From assembly GCA_003449515.1 (NCBI GenBank), contig DMHI01000015.1, positions 1 to 5,548 of the forward strand: a DNA stretch of 5,548 nt, read 5' to 3'. Under the pieces are notes generated by a model. The model was not told the DNA's origin. It worked only from the letters and a program-made list of their open reading frames with translations, and searched no databases. The stretch is from Lysobacteraceae bacterium (GTDB taxonomy: Bacteria; Pseudomonadota; Gammaproteobacteria; Xanthomonadales; Xanthomonadaceae). The position numbers and the translations under genes were made by a program. Below, in pieces: positions 1 to 5,548 of this stretch (position 1 is its first letter; each line of letters opens with the position of its first letter).

Positions 1-24
1 CGACCGTGAGCCGGTCGTGGTTTT
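1..24 (+). terminator. Possible rho-independent terminator of an upstream gene, at the window edge
   Basis: A perfect 6-base inverted repeat (CGACCG at 1-6, CGGTCG at 12-17) encloses a 5-base loop, and a TTTT run follows at 21-24 after three unpaired bases. This resembles a small intrinsic terminator for a plus-strand gene lying to the left. The stem may extend beyond the window, so its true strength cannot be judged. The T tract is short and GC-rich DNA forms such hairpins by chance, so this is tentative. Confidence 0.3.
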
Positions 25-94
25 CCGCTGCGCGGTCGGCAGATCGCGGGGGCTGTCACCGTACCGAAACAAATCTGCTGCGCACTGGCAGGTC

Positions 95-2488
95 ATGGCC
101 ATCACGCCGCCAACGCCCGAGCACGGCACCCCCTCCGCCCGGCGCGGGCCCATCGAGCCGCTGCAGGCGCGGCTGGTGCGCGGGTTCCTGCTGATCGGCG
201 GGGCGATGGTCGCGCTGCTGCTGGCCGTTGGCCTCGGACTCAGCGGCCGGATGGTGGACGCCACCCGTGAGCGCGAGGCCCAGCGCGCCTGGGATCGTAT
301 CGCGGTGGTGGAGCGGGCCAAGGCCGAGACGTTGCGCACGCTCGTGGACGGCTACGCCTACTCCGACACGCTGGCGGCCTTCGCGGAGGGCGGCGGCGAT
401 CTGCGGCAGATCGCGTTCAGCGCGTGGGCGCTGGACAACGCCGATGTCGACGGCGTGCTGGTGCTGGCTGCCGACGATGCGCCACGCTTCGCCGCCGTGG
501 TCGAGCGTGCGCTGCCGCCGCTTGCTGCGAAGGGCTTCAGCGAACCGGCCGCCGTGCCGGGCGGTGGCGCGTCGACCGGGTTCATGCCGATGCCGGTGGC
601 GCTGGTCGATGCGTTGGCCCGGATGCCTGAGGCGGAAAGGGTGCGCACCGTTGGCGACAGCGCGATCGCATGGCTGCCCCTGCGTGGCGGCTGGTTCCAG
701 GTGGCCATCGGCGCCATCGGCCGGCGCGATGCACCGCCGAACGGCGCGCTGGTGTTTCTCGTCCGCCACATCGACGCCGACCGGCTGGCGGTGCGCGCGA
801 TCGAGGCACAGCTCGGCTATCGGATCGAGGCGTTCTCGCCAGCGCGCCCGGCGATCGTTGCCGGCACCGGCAGCGCGCGGCTGGCGGTGCCGCTCGAGGA
901 TCCGGTGGGCGGTGTCACGGCGATGGCGGTGGCCGATGCCCCGTTCGAGCTCACCGCGGTGCTGCGGCAGATCCAGCTGGTGATGGTGATGCAGCAGGCG
1001 CTGCTGCTGGCGGCGGCGCTGGGCGTGCTGCTGTGGTTGCTGAAGCGCCAGGTGATCGACCGCATCGCCCTGCTCCAGCGCGGTGTCGACGCACTGCGCC
1101 ACGGGGCGGCGAGCGTGGTGGCGCTGCCTGGCCCGCGCGACGAGCTGGCCCTGCTCGGCGAGGATTTCGACAGCCTCTACCGCTCGCTCGACGGCGCGCG
1201 CACCGACTGGCGCAAGGCCGCACTCCGCGATCCACTGACCGGCCTGGGCAACCGCGCGGCACTGCAGGCGCGTCTCGATCTGCTGCTCTCGGCGGGCCGG
1301 CGCTGGCCGGCCACGCTGCACCTTCTCGATCTCGACGGATTCAAGGCGGTGAACGATGTGCACGGCCACGCCACCGGCGATGCACTGCTCATCAGCCTTG
1401 CCGCTGCGCTGGTGGCGCGGATGGGCGAGCGTGCCGAGGTGTTCCGGCTGGGTGGCGACGAGTACGCCCTGCTGGCGACGCACGGCGGCGATGTGGCCGC
1501 CGAAGTGCTGGACGCGGTGGCCGCGGTCAGGGCGCCCGAGGTTGGCGGCAACGCCGCGCCGCTGCGGGCGAGCCTTGGCCGCGCCACCATCGACGACGCG
1601 CTGCGCTCACCCGGCGACTGGTTGCGTCGCGCCGACATCGCCATGTACGCCGCCAAGCGTGCCGGCGGCGGGCGGGTGGTGGACTTCGAGCCGTCGATGC
1701 ACGACGCGGCGGTGGAGCGCGAATCGATCGAGCGCCGGTTGCGTCGCGCACTCGCCGAAGGCGGCATCGACGTGGCCTTCCAGCCGATCGTGGCGGCCGC
1801 CGACGGCGGCCTCATCGCGGTGGAGGCGCTGGCCCGCTGGCACGACGCCGAGCGCGGGCGCGTGCCGCCTTCGCGGTTCGTGCCGGTGGCCGAAGAAGCC
1901 GGCCTCAGCGCCGAGCTCGACATGCTGGTGCTCGACAAGGCGCTGCCGGCGCTGGTGGCCTTGCGCGAGCGGGTGCCGCACGCGCTGCTGCAGGTGAACC
2001 TTGCGCCGCCCTCGCTGCTCAAGGCGGGTCTGGTCGATCGCATCGGTGCGCGGCTCGGCGATGCCGGGCTTGGGGCCGAGGCGCTCGTGCTCGAAGTGAC
2101 CGAGAGCGCGCTCGCGGCCGATCCCGCCGCCGCCGTGGCCGTGGTGGCCAGGCTGCGCGCGCTCGGCCTGCGCATCGCCCTCGACGATTTCGGCACCGGC
2201 TATTCGTCGATGGCGCGGTTGGCCGAGCTGAAGCCCTCGGCGCTGAAGATCGATGGCCAGTTCGTGCGCGACCACGAGGGTGACGGCGACCGCATCATCC
2301 GCTCGATCCTCGGCCTCGCGAAGGCCTTCGACCTGCATGCCACCGCCGAGTTCGTCGAGACCGAGGCGCAGAAGGAGTACCTGCGCGCGATCGGCTGCGA
2401 TGCCTTGCAGGGCTACGGCATCGCCGAGCCCATGCCGCTGCCGCAGTTGCTCGCGTGGGTCGACGAACGGCGCCAGCGGGCGCCCTGA
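95..2488 (+). CDS. Membrane-bound CHASE4-like/HAMP/GGDEF/EAL cyclic di-GMP turnover protein
   Basis: Predicted inner-membrane enzyme of cyclic di-GMP metabolism, 797 residues from the ATG at 95. Order: short cytoplasmic N-terminus; membrane helix about 31-49; periplasmic sensor about 50-294, CHASE4-like in size and in its GYAYSDTLAAF segment (compare DYAxWDD); second helix about 298-316; HAMP-like linker 317-365; GGDEF domain 374-532 with DPLTGLGNR (379-387) and signature GGDEY (453-457), Tyr replacing the usual Phe; EAL domain 547-789. The inhibitory RxxD site before the signature is absent (GERA there). The EAL domain keeps the expected metal and catalytic residues: Glu577 of EAL, Asn635, Glu667, Asp697-Asp698 in DDFGTGYSS, Lys718, Glu752 and Gln772. 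Phosphodiesterase activity is therefore likely; cyclase activity is possible but less certain. A GTG at 17 is an alternative in-frame start, but ATG 95 is preferred because the extra 26 residues look non-conserved. No strong ribosome-binding site is seen (GGCAGG lies very close to the ATG). The gene converges on the cyclase gene with abutting stop codons. Confidence 0.93.
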   Translation: MAITPPTPEHGTPSARRGPIEPLQARLVRGFLLIGGAMVALLLAVGLGLSGRMVDATREREAQRAWDRIAVVERAKAETLRTLVDGYAYSDTLAAFAEGGGDLRQIAFSAWALDNADVDGVLVLAADDAPRFAAVVERALPPLAAKGFSEPAAVPGGGASTGFMPMPVALVDALARMPEAERVRTVGDSAIAWLPLRGGWFQVAIGAIGRRDAPPNGALVFLVRHIDADRLAVRAIEAQLGYRIEAFSPARPAIVAGTGSARLAVPLEDPVGGVTAMAVADAPFELTAVLRQIQLVMVMQQALLLAAALGVLLWLLKRQVIDRIALLQRGVDALRHGAASVVALPGPRDELALLGEDFDSLYRSLDGARTDWRKAALRDPLTGLGNRAALQARLDLLLSAGRRWPATLHLLDLDGFKAVNDVHGHATGDALLISLAAALVARMGERAEVFRLGGDEYALLATHGGDVAAEVLDAVAAVRAPEVGGNAAPLRASLGRATIDDALRSPGDWLRRADIAMYAAKRAGGGRVVDFEPSMHDAAVERESIERRLRRALAEGGIDVAFQPIVAAADGGLIAVEALARWHDAERGRVPPSRFVPVAEEAGLSAELDMLVLDKALPALVALRERVPHALLQVNLAPPSLLKAGLVDRIGARLGDAGLGAEALVLEVTESALAADPAAAVAVVARLRALGLRIALDDFGTGYSSMARLAELKPSALKIDGQFVRDHEGDGDRIIRSILGLAKAFDLHATAEFVETEAQKEYLRAIGCDALQGYGIAEPMPLPQLLAWVDERRQRAP

Positions 2489-2491
2489 TCA
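2486..2491. other. Abutting convergent stop codons (TGATCA)
   Basis: The GGDEF-EAL gene ends in TGA (2486-2488) and the cyclase gene ends in TGA on the other strand (2491-2489), with no base between them. No hairpin with a T tract is visible near the junction, so each transcript must run into the 3' part of the opposing gene before ending. Confidence 0.9.
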
Positions 2492-4279
2492 CGCCGCCTG
2501 CAGCGCCGCCCGGGCGACCGGCAGGCCGATGCGATCGCGGCCTTCGTTCTTGGCCCGATAGAGCGCGCGGTCGGCACTGGCGAGCAGGGCATCGAGCGCG
2601 AGGCCCGACTCGTGCGTGCCGGTGATGCCGAAGCTGGCGGTGATCGACAGCACGCTGCCGTTCTCGAGGATGGTGCGCGAGGAGGCGATGGCACGCCGGC
2701 AGGCCTCGGCGTGCGCGAGCGCCTGTTCCGGCGTCGCGCCCTCGAGCAGCAGGGCGAACTCCTCGCCGCCGATGCGCCCGAGGGTGCGCCGCAGACCGGG
2801 TTCGACCGCCACCCCGTGCACCGCCGCCGCGACGCTGCGCAGCAGCGCATCGCCGGCGAGGTGGCCGTGCTGGTCGTTGATGCGCTTGAAGTGGTCGAGA
2901 TCGAAGGCCACCAGGGCCACCGGCGTGCCGCGGCGCGTGGCATGCGCCAACGCGGCCGTCGCGCAGGCGGTGAAGTGCAGCCGGTTGGCGAAGCCGGTGA
3001 GCGCATCAGCGCGCGCCAGCGCGCGGAAACGCCGCTCCTGCCGCAGCAGGTGCCAGCCCCAGATCGCGAGCCCGCCCACGCTGAAGACGAGCACGCCGAA
3101 GGCCAGCGCACTGTCGCGCGACTCGGCCCGCGCCGCCTGCGCTTGAAGATCGAGCACGCGCCGTTGCTCGCCGAGCAGGGCGAGCTCGTGTTGGCGCTGC
3201 AGGCCTTCATGCTGGACGGTGTGGAAGGCCTTCGCCTTGATGTGGCGCTCCTCGGCCAGCGCGCGCGTCGCCGCAACGTGGTGCTGCAGGTGGCGGAGCG
3301 CCGCGCCGGCATCGCCGCGGCGGCGGGCGATGTCGTACAGCACCTTCTCGGCCATCGCCACCGGCAGGCCGGTGGGCAGGTCGCGCGAGAGATCCACGGC
3401 GCGCCGCGCCTGGCGTTCCGCCGCATCGCGCCGCCCGGCGGCAAGCAGCAGCTCGGCGTCGAGCGCATAGGCCTCGGCCACGAGGCGCGGGTAGCGCGTG
3501 CTCTCGATGGCGCCGAGGCGGTCCTGCATCAGCGTGAGGGCGTCGGCGAGGCGATCGCGGTCGCGCAGGAAGCGGGCGCGTGACAGCGTGACGAAGCCCG
3601 GAAAAATCGTGTCACCAGCCGCTCTGCAGGTGGCGATGGCCGAGTCGAAGTCGTGGTCGGTCAGCGCATCGCCAAGGGATGCCTCGCGGGCGCGGGCCGT
3701 GACGCTCAGGCCACCGCAGGCCTGCCGCGGGGTTGGTTCACTGTCGAGCAGGCGCTGCGCGTACCAGAGGGAAAGCTCGGCCTTCTCGAGCTCCGCGTAA
3801 AACGCCGCTGCCGTCGCCCACAAGGTGCGCACCTCGTCCGCGAGTTTGCCTTGGGCGTCCGGGTGCGCCACGAGCAGCCGGTCCAGTTCGCGAAGCCCGC
3901 GCTCGAACTCGCGCGTGCCGGCGCGCATGTTGACGACGAAGGTGGCGGCGCGCAGCCGCAGCGCCGGATCTTCGGCCGACTCGGCAAGCGGTTTCGCCAA
4001 GGCGATGGCGTCGGAGAGGCGGCCTTCGAAGGTCGCGCGATTGGCCCGTAGCAGCGCCAGGAACTCGCGTTGCGCCACGTTCGAGGGCGGCGGCAGCGAT
4101 TCCAGTGAGCGCGTCTGCGCGACGAAGGCTTTTGGATCGACGGTGCGCAGCGCGTACAGGCGCTCCATCTCGGTCTGCAGGGCGCGGTCGCTGCCGTCGC
4201 CGATCGGCTCCGCCGCCCGCACCGCGCCGGCGCCCGTGAGGAGCGTCAGGGCCAGCAGCAGGGCCGCGGCGGTGCGCAC
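2489..4279 (-). CDS. Diguanylate cyclase with signal peptide, periplasmic helical repeats, one membrane helix and GGEEF domain
   Basis: Predicted to make cyclic di-GMP from two GTP. The 596-residue product starts at a GTG. The start is supported by the signal peptide it creates (hydrophobic stretch 4-18, likely cleavage after VRA at 20-22); the next Met, at 38, would lose it. Residues about 30-335 are Ala/Leu/Arg-rich helices in a TPR-like arrangement, presumably a periplasmic sensor or partner-binding domain. A charged, probably coiled-coil stretch (336-388) leads to a membrane helix (390-412) and a cytoplasmic GGDEF domain (about 418-586). The domain shows DALTGFANR (425-433), FDLDHFKRINDQHGHLAGD (459-477) and an intact GGEEF (504-508), so it should be active. 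The product-inhibition RxxD motif is missing (GLRR at that position). It is the last gene of the minus-strand operon, only 3 bases after the precursor-peptide stop. With no clear Shine-Dalgarno sequence, its translation probably depends on coupling. The TPR-like call is from pattern only. Confidence 0.92.
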   Translation of the reverse strand: MRTAAALLLALTLLTGAGAVRAAEPIGDGSDRALQTEMERLYALRTVDPKAFVAQTRSLESLPPPSNVAQREFLALLRANRATFEGRLSDAIALAKPLAESAEDPALRLRAATFVVNMRAGTREFERGLRELDRLLVAHPDAQGKLADEVRTLWATAAAFYAELEKAELSLWYAQRLLDSEPTPRQACGGLSVTARAREASLGDALTDHDFDSAIATCRAAGDTIFPGFVTLSRARFLRDRDRLADALTLMQDRLGAIESTRYPRLVAEAYALDAELLLAAGRRDAAERQARRAVDLSRDLPTGLPVAMAEKVLYDIARRRGDAGAALRHLQHHVAATRALAEERHIKAKAFHTVQHEGLQRQHELALLGEQRRVLDLQAQAARAESRDSALAFGVLVFSVGGLAIWGWHLLRQERRFRALARADALTGFANRLHFTACATAALAHATRRGTPVALVAFDLDHFKRINDQHGHLAGDALLRSVAAAVHGVAVEPGLRRTLGRIGGEEFALLLEGATPEQALAHAEACRRAIASSRTILENGSVLSITASFGITGTHESGLALDALLASADRALYRAKNEGRDRIGLPVARAALQAA

Positions 4280-4282
4280 GGA

Positions 4283-4576
4283 TCAGGGCACCGGATCGCG
4301 GCCCGGACGCTCGTCGGGCTGGCGGTCTGGTGGGTCGCCGGGGTCGTCGCCGGGCGGGTCGTCCTGCGGCTTGGGCTCATCCTCGGGCGAAAAAACCATG
4401 CACCACAGCGGGGGCGAGGTTCCGAACGCCCGCGCCAGCGCGCCGGCGTCGCGGCCGATCAGGGCCGCCCGCGTGGGCGCGTCAACGTCGAGGGCCGCCA
4501 CGCGGGCGTGCAGGTTTTCGGCGGCGAGCGGATCGCGGCCGAGGGTGTCGAGAAAGGCGATCAGCGGGGCGGTCAT
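4283..4576 (-). CDS. Putative split-borosin precursor peptide (SonA-like) with Asp/Pro-rich tail
   Basis: A 97-residue protein, proposed substrate of the neighbouring backbone N-methyltransferase. Residues about 4-50 are predicted helical and resemble the borosin-binding domain of SonA: FLDTLGRDP near the start, then ALIGRDAGALARAFG (38-52), comparable to SonA's FFTQLGQD and VMTGDMEKLKTLSG as I recall them. Next comes a short hydrophobic segment, LWCMVFS (57-63), then PEDEP, at the place where SonA carries its methylated core (YLVIS then HGNGD). Unlike SonA, the protein continues for 34 residues of Asp, Pro, Gly and Arg with repeated DDP, GDP and PDR-like units; this may be a follower or a linker. 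No signal peptide or membrane helix is seen. Its ATG overlaps the methyltransferase stop (ATGA), as expected for a stoichiometric enzyme-substrate pair, and its own stop lies 3 bases before the cyclase start. Family assignment rests on remembered sequences and context, without a database search. A LigA-like or Nif11-like annotation would be the likely automated alternative. Confidence 0.8.
   Translation of the reverse strand: MTAPLIAFLDTLGRDPLAAENLHARVAALDVDAPTRAALIGRDAGALARAFGTSPPLWCMVFSPEDEPKPQDDPPGDDPGDPPDRQPDERPGRDPVP
4388..4408 (-). other. Predicted borosin core peptide segment (LWCMVFS)
   Basis: Codons 57-63 of the precursor encode Leu-Trp-Cys-Met-Val-Phe-Ser, the only strongly hydrophobic stretch after the helical recognition domain. 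By position it matches the methylated core of SonA-type substrates. Six T residues in a row on the coding strand (4395-4390, Val-Phe-Phe/Ser boundary codons GTT TTT TCG) stand out in a genome that otherwise avoids T in third positions. Exact methylation sites and cleavage points cannot be read from sequence. Confidence 0.55.
4573..4576 (-). promoter_or_regulatory. ATGA start-stop overlap coupling methyltransferase and precursor translation
   Basis: The precursor ATG (4576-4574) and the methyltransferase TGA (4575-4573) share the four bases ATGA. Upstream of this ATG there is no convincing Shine-Dalgarno sequence at the usual spacing, so ribosomes finishing the methyltransferase probably re-initiate here. 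A similar tight junction (TGA, three bases, GTG) follows between the precursor and the cyclase, so all three products are likely made from one message. Confidence 0.7.
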
Positions 4577-5548
4577 GGCGGGGCGCAGGCGTCCGTTACC
4601 GGGCAGGTGGTGCCGATGCTAGCGCCGTTTTCGCGCGCGTGCGCGGGTTCCGGCTCCAGCGGCCGCGCCGGGGGAATGACCAGCGTGCTGTGCATGTGCA
4701 GCGCGGCGCGGGCGAGGGTGTGCAGCGGCAGGGTCTCGATGCGCGGCGCGGCGATCGCCAGCGTCGCCGCCTCGTAGATGGTCACCGGGTGCGTGGGCGG
4801 GTAGTCGCGCAGCAGCCGGTCCACCAGCTGCTGGCGCTGCGCGACCGTGCTGGCGCGCACGGCGTAGGTGCGGTCGCCGGCCAGCCCGATCTGCCACAGC
4901 ACCAGCCAGGCGCTGGTGTCGATGATGCGGCGGTAGAACAGCAGTTGGCTCGCTTCGTAATGCGCGCAGCCAACCTTTCCCGGGTCGAAGCCCAGGTCGG
5001 CGTACAGGCAGTCCTCGGCCGAGATGCCCGGGTCCATCACGGCCGCGAAGCCTTCGGCGCGGGCTTTGGCGATGGCCGCGTGCGGCACCTGCGCGAACAC
5101 GCCCGGATGCCCGTAGAAGGCGCCGACAACGCGCTTGCCGGCGCGCACCTCGGCCAGCATCGCCTCGGCCATGTCGCGGTAGGTGTGCTGGCGCGGCTTT
5201 CCCTCGGCGTAAAGGCCCTGAAGGCTGACGATGCGCGGATTGATCGTGGCCACCCAGTGCTCGACCAGCGCCTCGCTGGCGGCGACGAACACGATGTCGG
5301 CCGCTTCCAGCCAGCCGCGGGCGCGCGGCGTGAGGTGCGCGCCGAGCATCATCCCGAGGCCCACGCAGGCGAGCTGTCCGCGCGGCGCAGCGTCGGTATC
5401 GCCTTGGCACACCCAGCCGACCGGCAGCGGCGCATCGGGGCGCGGCGCGCAGGGCGTGAACCCGACACGCCGCATCAGCGCCGCGGCCGGGGCGTGGCCC
5501 TCGGCGTGGTGGCAGGTGAGCGCCGTGAGCCGCGCGACCTCGAAGGCC
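4573..5548 (-). CDS. Borosin-type peptide backbone alpha-N-methyltransferase (SonM-like), 5' end beyond window
   Basis: SAM-dependent methyltransferase of the tetrapyrrole-methylase fold, predicted to methylate backbone amides of the adjacent precursor. Counting from the in-frame ATG at 5475 (300 residues), the domain begins near GQLACVGLG (33-41), matching SonM's start. It carries Tyr89, Arg95 and Tyr99 in LYAEGKPRQHTY, aligned with the catalytic Tyr66, Arg72 and Tyr76 of OphMA, then YGHPGVF (121-127), GISAEDCLYADLG (150-162), CAHYEASQLLF (170-180) and LVLWQIG (191-197). It ends soon after TLVIPPARPLEPEP (264-277); there is no clasp domain or fused core as in fungal OphMA, so it is the split type. 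The frame stays open upstream of ATG 5475 to the window edge, and all 24 of those codons end in G or C, so translation probably starts outside the window. That upstream part (LTALTCHHAEGHAPAAALMR then VGF) resembles the end of a GNAT acetyltransferase. Alternative starts are ATG 5475 and GTG 5412, neither with a clear ribosome-binding site. It is the first visible gene of the operon with precursor and cyclase. Sure of the family; unsure of the N-terminus. Confidence 0.9.
   Translation of the reverse strand, partial: AFEVARLTALTCHHAEGHAPAAALMRRVGFTPCAPRPDAPLPVGWVCQGDTDAAPRGQLACVGLGMMLGAHLTPRARGWLEAADIVFVAASEALVEHWVATINPRIVSLQGLYAEGKPRQHTYRDMAEAMLAEVRAGKRVVGAFYGHPGVFAQVPHAAIAKARAEGFAAVMDPGISAEDCLYADLGFDPGKVGCAHYEASQLLFYRRIIDTSAWLVLWQIGLAGDRTYAVRASTVAQRQQLVDRLLRDYPPTHPVTIYEAATLAIAAPRIETLPLHTLARAALHMHSTLVIPPARPLEPEPAHARENGASIGTTCPVTDACAPP
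5404..5547 (-). other. Possible GNAT acetyltransferase C-terminal segment fused to the methyltransferase
   Basis: In the methyltransferase frame, the residues from the window edge to about GWVCQGD show a strand-helix-strand pattern typical of the end of GNAT enzymes: ARLTALTCHH, then AAALMRRVGF, then a proline-rich turn and VGWVCQG. The alternation of Ala, Leu and Arg before a GF is the usual GNAT ending. Only about 48 residues are visible, with no acetyl-CoA-binding motif, so the assignment is tentative. The codons are fully typical of coding sequence for this genome. Confidence 0.4.

Noticed and set aside
17..94. GTG at 17 as the start of the GGDEF-EAL protein
   Set aside because: The added 26 residues show no feature, overlap the possible terminator hairpin, and the ATG at 95 gives a normal cytoplasmic N-terminus ahead of the first membrane helix. 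It remains possible.
56..1483. Long open frame on the minus strand opposite the GGDEF-EAL gene
   Set aside because: It is rich in His, Arg and Gln with no recognisable domain, and lies fully opposite clear CHASE4/GGDEF coding sequence; typical antisense shadow in GC-rich DNA.
670..2283. Long plus-strand open frame inside the GGDEF-EAL gene
   Set aside because: Arg/Ala/Gly low-complexity translation in another frame of a gene with clear domain motifs.
2477..2512. Inverted repeat CGGGCG/CGCCCG spanning the convergent stops as a terminator
   Set aside because: Six-base arms with a 24-base loop and no T tract on either strand; expected by chance at this GC content.
2612..3583. Plus-strand open frame opposite the cyclase gene
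   Set aside because: No domain or signal; the opposite strand carries the GGEEF domain and helical region with proper motifs.
4388..4420. T6 run as an intrinsic terminator inside the precursor gene
   Set aside because: Only a 5-base inverted repeat with a long loop surrounds it and the run lies between the arms, not after a stem; it encodes the hydrophobic core.
4573..5475. Corrin or porphyrin (precorrin/uroporphyrinogen) methyltransferase
   Set aside because: The fold is shared, but the specific LYAEGKPRQHTY, YGHPGVF and SAEDCL-ADL motifs and the small precursor neighbour fit borosin enzymes, and no cobalamin or heme genes are present.
5475..5548. Separate upstream gene ending in TGA that overlaps ATG 5475 (TGATG)
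   Set aside because: That frame translates to Arg/Ser/Pro/Thr-rich sequence and has several A or T third positions, whereas the methyltransferase frame has G or C in all 24 third positions and a domain-like sequence.

Overview
The window is very GC-rich throughout, with G or C at nearly every third codon position. The gene types (a transmembrane GGDEF-EAL protein, a secreted-helical-repeat GGDEF protein and a proteobacterial-style split borosin pair) point to a proteobacterium. A gammaproteobacterium of the Xanthomonadales (Lysobacter-like) type is my best guess, but the sequence alone does not settle this. Four protein genes fill almost the whole window. There is no RNA gene, CRISPR array, transposon or intergenic gap over 300 bases.

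Layout: positions 1-94 are a short leader with a possible terminator hairpin at the very edge. Positions 95-2488 (+) encode a membrane-bound CHASE4-like/HAMP/GGDEF/EAL protein predicted to make or break down cyclic di-GMP. On the minus strand, read right to left, three tightly packed genes form an apparent operon. First is a borosin-type peptide backbone alpha-N-methyltransferase (5548-4573, its 5' end cut by the window). Next is a 97-residue protein that fits a split-borosin precursor peptide (4576-4283). Last is a diguanylate cyclase with a signal peptide, a periplasmic helical-repeat region, one membrane helix and a GGEEF domain (4279-2489). The methyltransferase and precursor overlap by 4 bases (ATGA), the precursor and cyclase are 3 bases apart, and the cyclase stop codon directly abuts the stop of the convergent GGDEF-EAL gene (TGATCA).

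The main discovery is the split borosin RiPP locus. The methyltransferase closely resembles the SonM/OphMA family (YGHPGVF, SAEDCL-ADL and catalytic Tyr/Arg/Tyr positions). The small neighbour has a SonA-like helical recognition domain followed by a short hydrophobic core (LWCMVFS). It differs from the SonA-type precursors I know by a 34-residue Asp/Pro-rich tail after the core. The methyltransferase reading frame also runs upstream through a segment that looks like the C-terminus of a GNAT acetyltransferase, suggesting a fused enzyme. Co-transcription with a diguanylate cyclase, next to a second c-di-GMP gene, suggests a link between this peptide pathway and c-di-GMP signalling; that link is inference.
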